From: an uncultured Ruminococcus sp.
GTDB lineage: Bacteria > Bacillota > Clostridia > Oscillospirales > Ruminococcaceae
Length of the DNA: 64,000 nt
Reading direction: 5' to 3'
Assembly (NCBI GenBank): GCA_902786965.1
Contig: CADAEJ010000001.1
Span: 95,370-159,369, forward strand
Below, piece by piece: positions 7,795 through 17,072 of this stretch. The first letter of the stretch is position 1. The number at the start of each line of letters is the position of its first letter. The notes beneath the pieces are model-generated. The model was not told the DNA's origin. It saw nothing but the letters and a program-made list of their open reading frames with translations, and did no database searches. Position numbers and translations under genes: made by a program.

Positions 7795-10050
7795 TTAACG
7801 CTTATCTTTTTTATTTTTCGATGAACTGAATACAAAACCGACTGCGCACCCCAGCACCGCAACAACAGGGAAAACAACAAATCCTATCCATATTTTGCTG
7901 CCCGGGTTATCAGCATTGTCATCATTATCAGTTTTCACAAGATAAGATCTTTTCACAATACCATTGTCATACTCAAAATGCCCGAGATCTTTGCTGACAT
8001 TATTATTCGTGTTGAGCAGTTCAGCTATCTTCCTAACTGCATAGGTCTTTTTTACGCAGTCGAGCTTATCCTGCGCGGTTGAGAAGCAGTTAATCACACA
8101 ATAGTTTTCACCTATGCACTCTCCGACCACGCCGTTTGCATCCTTCAGATCAGACCAACAATCACTTACCGTTCCGCCTTCAAGTCTGCCGACAATACCG
8201 CCGCAGTTATCTGCCTTTATTTCGCCTGCAAAGCCACAGCTTTGGATAGTGCCAAGCTCACATATGCCTGCTATACCGCCTGCCGTATCAGCTTTGATAT
8301 TACAATCGACAACATTCAGATCAGTCACAATGCTGTATCTGCCGAGGTATCCGAAGACACCGACGGGAGAAGCGTCTTTTTTGTCAAGCTTTATGTTTTT
8401 GAATTTGTGACCGCCGCCGTCGAAATAACCATTAAAACACCTATCCTGCGAATTTCCCGCAGGGATAAACTCTGTTTTTTCAAAGTCAATATCCGACTCG
8501 ACAACGACTGTTTTATCTCGGTACTGGTTGCCGCTGTTTACATCGGCGGCAAATCTGTTCCAATCGTCTGCACTTGATATAACAGTATAGCTGTCACATT
8601 CATTTCTGCGTGACTCAAGCAGCTTTTCCGCCTTTTTTATCTCAAAAGAGCTTGGCGATTTTTTATCTATTACACTTTGGGCATACTCGGCAGCGCGCTG
8701 CATACCTCGCTTGTTTTGCATTTCTTTCAGCTTATCCTTTAGTTCAGATGTATCGCCCTTGCATGTATTCTGCGTATATGCGTTGATATAAGCATTGTTG
8801 TAAACAAGCTCCAAGCAGTCATGCCAGCCCTTTTCCTCGGTATAATAATATGACTGACCTTTTTCACTTTCACATTTTCCGTCCTCGGCAACAAAAAAGT
8901 TCTTGCCGTTATTTGATTTTAAAGAGATCACTACCGAAAAACGTTCGCCCTTTGAAAGCTTTATCTCCGATGGCATTTGAACGGTATAATATCCATCGAA
9001 CCGAACGCTTCCGTCAATATCGGCACACTCAATCCCTTCAACGGGACTGCCCTCTTTTACCTCTTTAAAAATGCGTATCTTATATTCTGTTCCCTTTCCG
9101 CCGTTTTCCTCAACAAAAAAAGAAACGCTTGTCAGTTTTTCATCATCCTGCGCGGTGAATACATTAGCCGCCTGCACGGGATTCTTTGATGACGCGTACA
9201 TTCTGTCCATACCGCCGTTGTATGTATATACGTTATCAGATGACGGTTTCTTTAGTTTATAAAAATAAAAGTCAGTAAGCTCTTTTTCGCAGTATGATAT
9301 CCAGTAATACCCATTGTCGTTGCGTGTCCCCCATACACCTTTGACAAGCCACGCGCCATCCTTTTCAGGCTTTTGAGCACCAAAATTGTCTCTGCTGTAA
9401 TTGTCGTCCCAACCGATGACAGTAACACTGTGATTAACATCAGTACGCTCACTCTGATAATAACTTTTATGATCGCTGCTGAAAGCATCCTGATCATTAT
9501 GATAGCACGCCGCTGCGCCGCCAAGCTGCATAAGCTTTTTCTTGACAAGTTCCGTGTCTCCCGTAACCTTTTCGACCGATTCAAGCTCGAACTCACTCAG
9601 CCCCTGAAGCGAGTACGAAACAGGGTTCTTATGAGGCGCGCTCAGATATGTTGGTTCATCTATCTCATTGACCAATCCGCAAAGACGAGCCATTGCATAT
9701 ACCGGCGCGATTATGAAATTGCTTCCATACCGTTCGGAATCGGGAGGGTTACCTTTTTCCGATTGTGACGAGAACCACGCCAATGCACTTTCCGAAATAT
9801 CAACCGATGCGTTGTCAAGACCTGTAAAGATAAGGCTTTGCTCGACTGCACCTACCGTGGAATAGCACCAGCACAGATCGTAAGCCTGCGGAGTCTGCCT
9901 TACAGGTGTGACCTTTCCCTTTTGTGTTGGGTCAAATTCTGACGGAATGCCATCATCATTATCAGCAAACGCCTGAAAAGGCATAAACAGAGTACATATT
10001 AAAAGTGAAAGAACAAGGCACATCAGCCTGTACCTATGTTTCATCAGCAT
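7795..10050 (-). CDS. Exported papain-like (C1) cysteine protease homologue, C-terminally anchored
   Basis: About 750 residues. A signal peptide (hydrophobic core ending near AFA) is followed by a C1A peptidase domain: PVRQTPQAYDLCWCYSTVGA with the presumed nucleophile Cys near residue 60, and the His in HSVTVIGWDD. The usual Asn of the KNSWG motif is missing: the site reads LVKGVWGT. Next comes a beta-sandwich region resembling the lectin-like domain of clostridial C1 proteases, a charged linker, GLUG-like repeats (GGIAG, GGIVGR, GVVG) and one membrane helix with a basic tail. So it is surface-exposed on the cell, perhaps an adhesin or a weak or inactive protease. The start may be ATG 10050, ATG 10044 or TTG 10056. 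It directly follows tmcAL. Confidence 0.78.
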   Translation of the reverse strand: MLMKHRYRLMCLVLSLLICTLFMPFQAFADNDDGIPSEFDPTQKGKVTPVRQTPQAYDLCWCYSTVGAVEQSLIFTGLDNASVDISESALAWFSSQSEKGNPPDSERYGSNFIIAPVYAMARLCGLVNEIDEPTYLSAPHKNPVSYSLQGLSEFELESVEKVTGDTELVKKKLMQLGGAAACYHNDQDAFSSDHKSYYQSERTDVNHSVTVIGWDDNYSRDNFGAQKPEKDGAWLVKGVWGTRNDNGYYWISYCEKELTDFYFYKLKKPSSDNVYTYNGGMDRMYASSKNPVQAANVFTAQDDEKLTSVSFFVEENGGKGTEYKIRIFKEVKEGSPVEGIECADIDGSVRFDGYYTVQMPSEIKLSKGERFSVVISLKSNNGKNFFVAEDGKCESEKGQSYYYTEEKGWHDCLELVYNNAYINAYTQNTCKGDTSELKDKLKEMQNKRGMQRAAEYAQSVIDKKSPSSFEIKKAEKLLESRRNECDSYTVISSADDWNRFAADVNSGNQYRDKTVVVESDIDFEKTEFIPAGNSQDRCFNGYFDGGGHKFKNIKLDKKDASPVGVFGYLGRYSIVTDLNVVDCNIKADTAGGIAGICELGTIQSCGFAGEIKADNCGGIVGRLEGGTVSDCWSDLKDANGVVGECIGENYCVINCFSTAQDKLDCVKKTYAVRKIAELLNTNNNVSKDLGHFEYDNGIVKRSYLVKTDNDDNADNPGSKIWIGFVVFPVVAVLGCAVGFVFSSSKNKKDKR

Positions 10051-10056
10051 CACCAA

Positions 10057-11214
10057 CTACTTTGTCAAAACGATTTTTCTTGTATACTCGTTGCTGAACT
10101 CATCGCCCGCACAGATCTCGCGAAGCCTTACAGCGTTGCACTCAAGCATTGCCACGCGGCGACAGTCAATATTCTTTTCAAGCTTGCTTAAAGAAGTGTC
10201 GTACTCAAGCGTTCTGTTTTTAGCGCAGGCAAGTATTTGCGCGCCCCTGTCATTGAGCGCAAGTATTCTGCCGTACGGCACGGAAACGTGCATATCAAGG
10301 TCGCAGATACCAAGTGCAAGATGCATTATCATTCGTCTAATACGAGCCATTGTTATATCCTTGCTCTTGATAAGGCTCTCAAACTCCGCAACGCTCTGCG
10401 GACATTTCTGAACGGCTTTGTAGAACCTGTTAGCAAGACTTTGAGTCATAAACGGCAGCTCTTCAACAAGGTCTTCATCTGCTGTCATTATCCTGAAAAG
10501 CAGCGCTTTATCCATATTATCCAAATATGACGGGGCGCTGTCAGGAAGCTCGGGAACAAGCTTTGAAAGGTTGGTTTTGTACCTTATCATCTTGCGTATC
10601 AGCGTTGCACTTGCAAGGTCGCCGTTGACCTCCATATCATCGTGGAACACGCCGCTGCGCTCAACACACATAAGCTTTATCCATGGTGCGAACTGTTTGG
10701 CAGCCTTGATATATTCAATTGCAAGAATGTTGTTTGCATCACTCAGTATATCCTTTATCTCTGCGCAGTCGCTCTCGGCAGCCTTTTGCATCGCCGCTGG
10801 GTAGCTTAATCCGTTTGAAATAAGCTCTTTGAACTGTTCGCTGTCTTCAAGGTCAGCACAGCGCTGTTGTGCTTTTTCAAGAAGCTCTGCATTCCCGCAG
10901 GCACAGCCAAATGAAACAGCGCTTACAACTCCCTCTCCAAGACCTGCAAGCAGCTTTATCGCATTTTCAGCAAAGACCTGCGCAGGCGCACAAGAATACG
11001 GCGCACTCAATTCAACAACAAGGTCTGCACCATTTTTCAGCGCTGACTGCGCACGCTCATATTTGGAGTAAACAGCGACATCGCCGCGCTGTACGGCATC
11101 ACCGCTCATAACAACAACAATATGATCGGCACCCATTTTTCTGGTCTGTTCAAGATGATATTTGTGTCCGTTATGGAATGGATTGTATTCAGCTACCACG
11201 CCTGCAATAAGCAT
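10057..11214 (-). CDS. tmcAL: tRNA(Met) cytidine acetate ligase
   Basis: TmcAL activates acetate with ATP and acetylates the wobble cytidine (ac4C34) of elongator tRNA-Met. The N-terminal nucleotidyltransferase signature GVVAEYNPFHNGHKYHLEQ is complete, with MSGDAVQRGD and KYERAQ following; 385 residues is typical. The frame is open to 11265, but ATG 11214 has AGGAGGG six bases ahead and begins right at the conserved domain. The protease gene starts within about 10 bases of its stop, so translation may be coupled. ackA is divergent upstream. Confidence 0.92.
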   Translation of the reverse strand: MLIAGVVAEYNPFHNGHKYHLEQTRKMGADHIVVVMSGDAVQRGDVAVYSKYERAQSALKNGADLVVELSAPYSCAPAQVFAENAIKLLAGLGEGVVSAVSFGCACGNAELLEKAQQRCADLEDSEQFKELISNGLSYPAAMQKAAESDCAEIKDILSDANNILAIEYIKAAKQFAPWIKLMCVERSGVFHDDMEVNGDLASATLIRKMIRYKTNLSKLVPELPDSAPSYLDNMDKALLFRIMTADEDLVEELPFMTQSLANRFYKAVQKCPQSVAEFESLIKSKDITMARIRRMIMHLALGICDLDMHVSVPYGRILALNDRGAQILACAKNRTLEYDTSLSKLEKNIDCRRVAMLECNAVRLREICAGDEFSNEYTRKIVLTK

Positions 11215-11293
11215 TTGCGTCCCTCCTGAAAAACGAAAATATGAATATAATAAAAACTTTTTCAAATATATAGCATATTTATTATAATTGTAC

Positions 11294-11321
11294 TTGAAAT
11301 TTACTGTAAATATGGTATACT
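11294..11321 (+). promoter_or_regulatory. Sigma-A promoter of ackA
   Basis: TTGAAA (11294-11299), a 16-base spacer and TATACT (11316-11321). A 13-base odd palindrome, ATTTAC-T-GTAAAT (11299-11311), overlaps the end of the -35 and could be an operator. Confidence 0.65.
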
Positions 11322-11397
11322 GTTATTATATTATATTGTAGCTTTAAAGTCAAGCAACAGTAATATTGTAAATCATTTTTGAGAGGAGTATTTCTTG

Positions 11398-12597
11398 ATG
11401 AAAGTATTGGTAGTAAATGCAGGTTCGTCATCACTTAAATATCAGCTTCTTGATATGACTGATGAATCTGTTATAGCAAAGGGAAACTGCGACAGGATCG
11501 GTATCGGCGGTCACGTCAGCGCTAAAACAGGTGACGGCAGAAAGTATGAGGCTGACTGCAACTTCCCTACACACACAGAGGCTTTTGAAAAGCTGGTAGA
11601 GATACTTACCAGCGGTGACACAAAGGTTATCGACTCTATGGACGAGATATCCGCTGTTGGTCACAGAATAGTGCAGGGTGCAGAGGTATTCTCCGAGGCT
11701 TGCCTTGTAACAGATGAAGTTATTGACAAGATCGACGGTCTGGCAGAGCTTGCACCTGTACATAACCACGCTCATGCGCTCGCACTCAGAGCATGCAAGA
11801 AGGTTATGCCTGCAACAACTCCGCAGGTAGTTGTATTTGATACAGCTTTCCACCAGACAATGCCTCCGAAGGCTTATATGTTCGGTCTTCCTTACGAGGA
11901 TTATGAGAAGCTTCACGTAAGAAAGTACGGTTTCCACGGAACATCTCACAGATTTGTTTCCGCAGCACTTGCACAGGCAATGGGCAAGGATATCAAGGAT
12001 CTCAAGATAGTTTCCTGCCACCTGGGCAACGGTTCGTCCATAACGGCTGTTGACGGCGGAAAGTCTGTTGACACAACAATGGGATTTACTCCTCTTGACG
12101 GTGTTATAATGGGAACACGTTCAGGAAGCGTTGACCCATCAGCAGTTGATTTCGTTGCTGAAAAGCACGGATTTACACCGGCACAGATGAGTGATTATCT
12201 CAACAAAAAGTCCGGATTCCTCGGTATTTCGGGCGTATCATCTGATAACAGAGATATTATTGCCGGTGCTAAGGAAGGCAACAAGAGATGCGAGCTTGTC
12301 AACGATATGCTCACATACGAGATCAAGAAGTACATAGGTTCTTTTGCCGCTGCTATGAACGGACTTGACGCTGTTCTGTTCACAGGCGGCATCGGCGAGA
12401 ACGAGGCTCTGGTACGTTCAATGGCTTGCTCGGATATGGATTTCCTCGGTATCAAGCTTGACGAAGAAGTTAATGCTTCTGTAAGAGGCAAGCTTTGCAA
12501 GATCTCTGCTGCTGATTCAAAGGTTGAGGTATGGATCGTACCTACAAACGAGGAGCTGCTTATCGCAAGAGATACTCTGGCACTTATCAGCAAATAA
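11398..12597 (+). CDS. ackA: Acetate kinase
   Basis: Converts acetyl phosphate and ADP to acetate and ATP, the energy-yielding last step of acetate fermentation. 399 residues, full length. Both family signatures are present: VLVVNAGSSSLKYQL at the N-terminus and HGTSHRFVS in mid-protein. LFTGGIGENE and the VPTNEE segment near the C-terminus are also intact. A GAGAGGAG ribosome site supports ATG 11398, although TTG at 11395 is possible. No pta gene is adjacent. Codon use looks like that of a well-expressed gene. Confidence 0.96.
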   Translation: MKVLVVNAGSSSLKYQLLDMTDESVIAKGNCDRIGIGGHVSAKTGDGRKYEADCNFPTHTEAFEKLVEILTSGDTKVIDSMDEISAVGHRIVQGAEVFSEACLVTDEVIDKIDGLAELAPVHNHAHALALRACKKVMPATTPQVVVFDTAFHQTMPPKAYMFGLPYEDYEKLHVRKYGFHGTSHRFVSAALAQAMGKDIKDLKIVSCHLGNGSSITAVDGGKSVDTTMGFTPLDGVIMGTRSGSVDPSAVDFVAEKHGFTPAQMSDYLNKKSGFLGISGVSSDNRDIIAGAKEGNKRCELVNDMLTYEIKKYIGSFAAAMNGLDAVLFTGGIGENEALVRSMACSDMDFLGIKLDEEVNASVRGKLCKISAADSKVEVWIVPTNEELLIARDTLALISK

Positions 12598-12613
12598 ATC
12601 ATCATACAAAATG

Positions 12614-12652
12614 AAAAGACTTGTCACTTCAAATAAGCGGCAAGTCTTTTTT
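12614..12652. terminator. Bidirectional terminator between ackA and ppk2
   Basis: AAAAGACTTG (12614-12623) pairs with CAAGTCTTTT (12641-12650). T-runs lie on both sides, serving the convergent genes. Confidence 0.85.
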
Positions 12653-12654
12653 TA

Positions 12655-14160
12655 TTATTTATCAAGCTTTTCCTGTATCCTATCAATGATCGTTTTCATC
12701 GCCTTGATACGCGCATATTTTTTATCATTTCCCTCGATAATAGTCCACGGTGCAGCCTTAGTTGAGGTCTTTTCTATCATCGTGTCGATATACTTTTCGT
12801 AAATATCCCACTTCTCACGGTTACGCCAGTCCTCATCGGTTATCTTCCACTGCTTTTCGGGCGTATTCTGCCGCAGGGTGAAACGCTTTAGCTGTTCCTG
12901 CTTATCAATGTTTATCCAGAACTTGATAACTACTGCGCCCCACTGCATCAGCAGCTTTTCAAACTCGTTTATCTCCTGATACGCTTGCTCTACCCTTTCA
13001 GGCGGTGTTATGTTTTCGATCGGCTCGACCATTACCCTGCCATACCATGTACGGTCAAAGATAGTAAAGTGACCGTCATTTTCAAGCCGTGTCCAGAAGC
13101 GGTACAGATAGTGCCTTGCAAGCTCGTACTTATCGGGCGCAGCAATAGGCTCGACCTCATAGCCTCTCGGGTCAAGTGCATTGGCAACACGCCTGATATT
13201 ACCGCCCTTTCCCGCTGCGTCCCAGCCCTCATAGCAGATTATAACAGGTATTTTCTTCTGATAGCAGAGATTTTGCAGTTTGAACAGCTTATTCTGGTAT
13301 TTTTCAAGCAGTTCGTCATACTCCTCGTCCGTAAGAGTCTTTTCAACAAGCGCAGCCTCTCTTACCTTCTGCATTTTAGCCATTTCAAACTTTTCGGGCT
13401 TTACATCTACAAGGTCAAGCTGGTTTTTAGGAGTGAACGGCTTACCCTCTGCTTTAGCTGCAAGCTTGCCCTCAACTGCCTCGACAAGCACTCTGACCAT
13501 TTCAAGCTTTGCCCAGGTCTTATCGTTTGCGCCAATGACATTCCACACTCCGCTGGCGGTATTAGTACGGGTTATCATTTCATCATAGTATTTAGTAAAT
13601 TTCTCACGCTTTTTGAGATTGTAAAGGTCATGCTCGTCAACGCGCCAGCTGGTATACTCTGACGAGGTGAGCTTTTTGATGCGCTTTTTCTGCTCGTCTT
13701 CAGATATATGCAAAAAGAACTTGACAATCAGATAACCATCATCAGCAAGCTGTCTTTCAAAGACGTTGATATCATCAAAGCGCCTGCGCATCTCGGCTTT
13801 GTCGATCTCGTCATAGAGATACGCATTTGCTGTATCACGGTACCAGCTGCGGTCAAGGATAAGGAAATTCCCTGCCATCGGCATAGCGCACGCATAGCGC
13901 CAAAGCCACGGTTTTCTGCACTCGACCTCGTTAGGCTTGCCAAATGACATTACTTTATAAAACCTTGGGTCAAGACACTTGATAAGCTGTGCAATCTGCG
14001 AGCCCTTTCCCGATGCTGACCAGCCGTCGATCGTGATTATAACAGGCAATCCGTTATCTTTGATCTTTGTCTCAAGGGCAGAAAGCCTTGCACGAAGTTT
14101 TTCTATCTGCTCTGCACACTGGTCTTTGGTTATTTCGTTCTGTTTGATCTTATCCAGCAT
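12655..14160 (-). CDS. Polyphosphate:AMP phosphotransferase, tandem PPK2 domains
   Basis: PPK2-family enzyme made of two fused PPK2 domains, the arrangement of class II polyphosphate:AMP phosphotransferase (PAP), which makes ADP from AMP and polyphosphate. The first domain has DGWSASGKGSQ (P-loop) and LDRSWY; the second has EGWDAAGKGGNIRR and FDRTWYGRV. Length is 501 residues. I take ATG 14160, with GAGGTG nine bases ahead, rather than the longer open frame. Cytoplasmic. It shares a bidirectional terminator with ackA; both enzymes help regenerate adenine nucleotides. Phosphate-donor direction cannot be proven from sequence. Confidence 0.9.
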   Translation of the reverse strand: MLDKIKQNEITKDQCAEQIEKLRARLSALETKIKDNGLPVIITIDGWSASGKGSQIAQLIKCLDPRFYKVMSFGKPNEVECRKPWLWRYACAMPMAGNFLILDRSWYRDTANAYLYDEIDKAEMRRRFDDINVFERQLADDGYLIVKFFLHISEDEQKKRIKKLTSSEYTSWRVDEHDLYNLKKREKFTKYYDEMITRTNTASGVWNVIGANDKTWAKLEMVRVLVEAVEGKLAAKAEGKPFTPKNQLDLVDVKPEKFEMAKMQKVREAALVEKTLTDEEYDELLEKYQNKLFKLQNLCYQKKIPVIICYEGWDAAGKGGNIRRVANALDPRGYEVEPIAAPDKYELARHYLYRFWTRLENDGHFTIFDRTWYGRVMVEPIENITPPERVEQAYQEINEFEKLLMQWGAVVIKFWINIDKQEQLKRFTLRQNTPEKQWKITDEDWRNREKWDIYEKYIDTMIEKTSTKAAPWTIIEGNDKKYARIKAMKTIIDRIQEKLDK

Positions 14161-14325
14161 TTTTATCACCTCTGTAAAAATATTATCGCGCAATACCTAT
14201 AATATTATTATAGAATAAAATCTGCTGCAAGTATATTGACAATATTACTAAAAATTTAATCTCCATTTTGTTAATATGAAGTTCACAAATATCTTGTATA
14301 CTGAAAAAATATTGAGGTGAACTAA

Positions 14326-15327
14326 ATGGCTGATAAAACAGATAATAAAAATAAGGCTCTGCTTGACAGCGATGACTACGAATACGAAAAGCAGATCTAT
14401 GATAAGCAAAAGCAGCAGGAGCAAGAGCTTGAGGCAAAACGTGCAGCATTAAGAGAGGAACGCAAAAGGCGCGAAAAAGAAGAAAAGCGTGAGCACGAGC
14501 GTCAGCTTGCCAAGGAACGCATCGAGCTTATGAAGCACAAAGGCGAAGCTCAAAACAGCGATGGCGGCGAAGATACAAAGGCTTCCCAAGAGCAGTCTGA
14601 AGTCAGCGGCGAGGATACAAGCAGCAATAAGAAAAAGTCTGTGGTAAAAAAAGCCGACAATTTCTTCTATCATAACAAGTGGTGGCTGGGAATGCTCGCA
14701 ATAATCCTGTGCGTTGCAGGATTTATTCTGTACAACGAGCTGACAAGAAAGCGCCCTGACCTTGTTGTGTATATGATTTGCGACAATGACTTACAGCAAA
14801 GGCAGCAGCCGCTTGAGGAATTCTTTGAGGAGTATGTTGACGATATTGACGGAAACGGCTATGTTCACGTTGAAGTGCAGATCATACCGCTTGACAGATC
14901 CTTGCATGACCAGACACAGATGGACAACAACACAATGTTTCTGACGCAGCTGTATTCGACCAAGAATATGCTTGTTATAACAGATTCCAATACAGATGAC
15001 TACTATATGGAGATAATGGACAGCACTCTCAAAAGCAAGTTCCCTGGCAACAAATACGTTGATGAGCGCGGATTCTCGCTGAATATGAAACAGGTTGCTG
15101 ACAAGCTTGAATTTGAAAATATGCCAAATGATATACATATTTCAATAAGGCAGCCTGTTGCTACTGTTGATGACAGTCTGGAAACTGCAAAAAAGAATTA
15201 TGACATAAATTTCAAATACCTTGAGAAAATGATAAATGATCTAACGCAAAAGGCCGAAGAATCAAATGATCCAGGGCTGACGACCGAGCCAAAAAAGAAA
15301 GACAACTCGTCTTCAGTGGCTGAATAG
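14326..15327 (+). CDS. Unrecognised coiled-coil membrane protein
   Basis: 333 residues. Residues about 20-75 are a very charged Lys/Glu/Arg/Gln-rich coiled coil. A basic stretch (NKKKSVVKKAD) follows, then one membrane helix near 118-137 (WWLGMLAIILCVAGFILYNE) and an extracytoplasmic domain of about 170 residues ending in a polar tail. The long cytoplasmic coiled coil with an external domain suggests a scaffold or sensor. GAGGTG precedes the ATG. Its own terminator follows, so it is transcribed separately from the downstream sigma factor. Family not recognised. Confidence 0.7.
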   Translation: MADKTDNKNKALLDSDDYEYEKQIYDKQKQQEQELEAKRAALREERKRREKEEKREHERQLAKERIELMKHKGEAQNSDGGEDTKASQEQSEVSGEDTSSNKKKSVVKKADNFFYHNKWWLGMLAIILCVAGFILYNELTRKRPDLVVYMICDNDLQQRQQPLEEFFEEYVDDIDGNGYVHVEVQIIPLDRSLHDQTQMDNNTMFLTQLYSTKNMLVITDSNTDDYYMEIMDSTLKSKFPGNKYVDERGFSLNMKQVADKLEFENMPNDIHISIRQPVATVDDSLETAKKNYDINFKYLEKMINDLTQKAEESNDPGLTTEPKKKDNSSSVAE

Positions 15328-15333
15328 TGCTTT

Positions 15334-15369
15334 AAAAGACGTGTTTTGAGAAAAACTCGTCTTTTTTTA
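15334..15369 (+). terminator. Terminator after the coiled-coil membrane protein gene
   Basis: AAAAGACG (15334-15341) pairs with CGTCTTTT (15358-15365). An inner GTTTT/AAAAC pair extends the stem and seven T follow. Confidence 0.85.
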
Positions 15370-15451
15370 TAATATCTCAAAACTTTTTGCACAAAAACGG
15401 GCTTGTGGATCGTATATATATCAGAAGGCTAAGGAAAGGGGGAAGCGCTTC

Positions 15452-15931
15452 TTGGATAAAGCAAAAGTCGCTAAAGCTTATGATAAATATGCTCAGACTG
15501 TTGTAAGGGCTGCGTGGCACTACTCGGGAAACGAGCAAACCGCACAGGACTGCGCACAGGAAGCGTTTCTAAGGCTTTTGCAGCAGGAGAATATGACTGA
15601 TGAACATATTCTTCCCTGGCTTATCCGCACAGCAGTCAACATCGCAAAGGATATCGTTAAATCAGCTGCAAACAATATGAATGTTCCGCTTGAAGATGCA
15701 GCGTATAAGATATCTGACATAAATGACCAGCAAATGTGCGAGCGTGCCGCAATGCGTGCGATCCTTTCATTAGACGAGCAATACCGATTACCCTTGTACC
15801 TGCATATAGCAGAGGAAAGAACTCTGCGCGAGATATCAAAGATGATCGGCAGGAATCTCAACACAACAGCATCACTTATAAGACGCGGCAAAAAACTGCT
15901 GCAAAAGGCTTACAGGAAGGAGGAACTGTAA
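15452..15931 (+). CDS. RNA polymerase sigma factor, ECF-like (sigma-70 family)
   Basis: 159 residues. The region-2 helix is seen around AAWHYSGNEQTAQDCAQEAFLRLL. The region-4 helix-turn-helix is at the C-terminus (LDEQYRLPLYLHIAEERTLR then EISKMIGRNLNTTASLIRRG). There is no region 1 or 3, as in ECF factors. It starts with TTG at 15452 behind AAAGGGGGAAG. Its stop codon overlaps the ATG of the next gene (TAATG), so the two are translationally coupled; that gene encodes a membrane protein suited to be its anti-sigma factor. No confident sigma-A promoter was found upstream, so it may be autoregulated. Confidence 0.85.
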   Translation: MDKAKVAKAYDKYAQTVVRAAWHYSGNEQTAQDCAQEAFLRLLQQENMTDEHILPWLIRTAVNIAKDIVKSAANNMNVPLEDAAYKISDINDQQMCERAAMRAILSLDEQYRLPLYLHIAEERTLREISKMIGRNLNTTASLIRRGKKLLQKAYRKEEL

Positions 15932-16956
15932 TGAGCAAGAAGGATGTTTTCAAGTACTACAAAAGCGGTATTGAAAAAATATCGGCAAAGAGCAATCCGT
16001 TTGCTGATGCACCCGAGGAAACAAACGGCACCGAATCTGACGATGCCGTTACCTCTGCTGCTCACATCAAATCAAATCTTTGGATGATGATCGCGGCAGC
16101 GCTTGCTTTATGCGTTGCAGTGGGAACTTTTATTATTATAAGTAAAACAGTCAAGATCGACCATACATATGGATCAGGTCAGGAATCAAAGGCTGTTCAG
16201 ACAACAGACACTTCCCTGCCGCTGACAGTTTCATCTTTACCTGATGTATCTGACAGCAGCAAGCTTGTATTAACATCTTCCGCAGCCGATGTAAGCTCCG
16301 CTGCACCCGACAAAGAAACAATGGAAACAGTTCAGCAGGCGATCGACAACTATTCAAAAGCTGAAGACGGTATTCAGGAGGTCTTTGCAGAGATAAAAAA
16401 GCTATCGAAAGATAATGATACTGACAAAAACAAGATAAATGGCTTTGCAGGCACATTACAGTCATACTACCAAATACAAAAGGACTCGGTAAATAAAATA
16501 TTATACTTCAAGCATTCACTACCCGAAATAATAGTGCTTGATACGCGCTTTGTTGAAGGCAGCAACCCTGAGACAATACGCGCTACCGTTCTGAACCTCG
16601 GCGCATCAACTGCTGTGATAAGCGGCGTTGCAAAGCTTAAACTATCTGATACGGAGTATGCCTACTGCATAATGGCGGAGCAGAAAAGCATAGAACACCA
16701 AAGCTGTAAGCATACCGCGTGGTACAGCTCGTTAAACAATGAAAGCGGTATCAACTTGAAAAACAAGATACTGGATAATGAGGACAGCAAAAAAATCGAC
16801 GCAGCAGTGCAGGTCACAAGCGGCGGAACAGCTAAAGAGATAAATTGCGAGGTTACTTTTAAAGCCCGAAATGCAATGAACGAGCAGGACGAAAAAACTG
16901 TCCTTGAAATTCTCAGGATGGATAAAGAGCCGGGCGAAAGCCAAATATCTGGATAA
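15931..16956 (+). CDS. Putative anti-sigma factor, single-pass membrane protein
   Basis: 341 residues: a short cytoplasmic N-terminus (MSKKDVFKYYKSGIEKIS...), one membrane helix around residues 50-71, a Ser/Thr-rich linker, then an extracytoplasmic domain of about 230 residues. No zinc anti-sigma HxxxCxxC motif is visible. The role is inferred from one-base overlap with the sigma gene and the topology, not from a recognised domain. The frame is open upstream, but ATG 15931 has AGGAGG ahead of it. The outer domain is not recognised. Confidence 0.65.
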   Translation: MSKKDVFKYYKSGIEKISAKSNPFADAPEETNGTESDDAVTSAAHIKSNLWMMIAAALALCVAVGTFIIISKTVKIDHTYGSGQESKAVQTTDTSLPLTVSSLPDVSDSSKLVLTSSAADVSSAAPDKETMETVQQAIDNYSKAEDGIQEVFAEIKKLSKDNDTDKNKINGFAGTLQSYYQIQKDSVNKILYFKHSLPEIIVLDTRFVEGSNPETIRATVLNLGASTAVISGVAKLKLSDTEYAYCIMAEQKSIEHQSCKHTAWYSSLNNESGINLKNKILDNEDSKKIDAAVQVTSGGTAKEINCEVTFKARNAMNEQDEKTVLEILRMDKEPGESQISG

Positions 16957-16973
16957 GAATTACTTGTCAACAC

Positions 16974-17002
16974 TTGACAATAATAGTATATAAGGTTATA
17001 AT
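16974..17002 (+). promoter_or_regulatory. Consensus sigma-A promoter of the zinc-ribbon ABC genes
   Basis: TTGACA (16974-16979), exactly 17 bases, then TATAAT (16997-17002): a perfect consensus. The ABC pair is therefore transcribed independently of the sigma/anti-sigma operon upstream. Confidence 0.88.
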
Positions 17003-17072
17003 GTGTAAAAAAGAATTAAACATTCAATACAAAAATCATAAAGCAAAATAAGATAAGAAAGGGAGATCTGAT

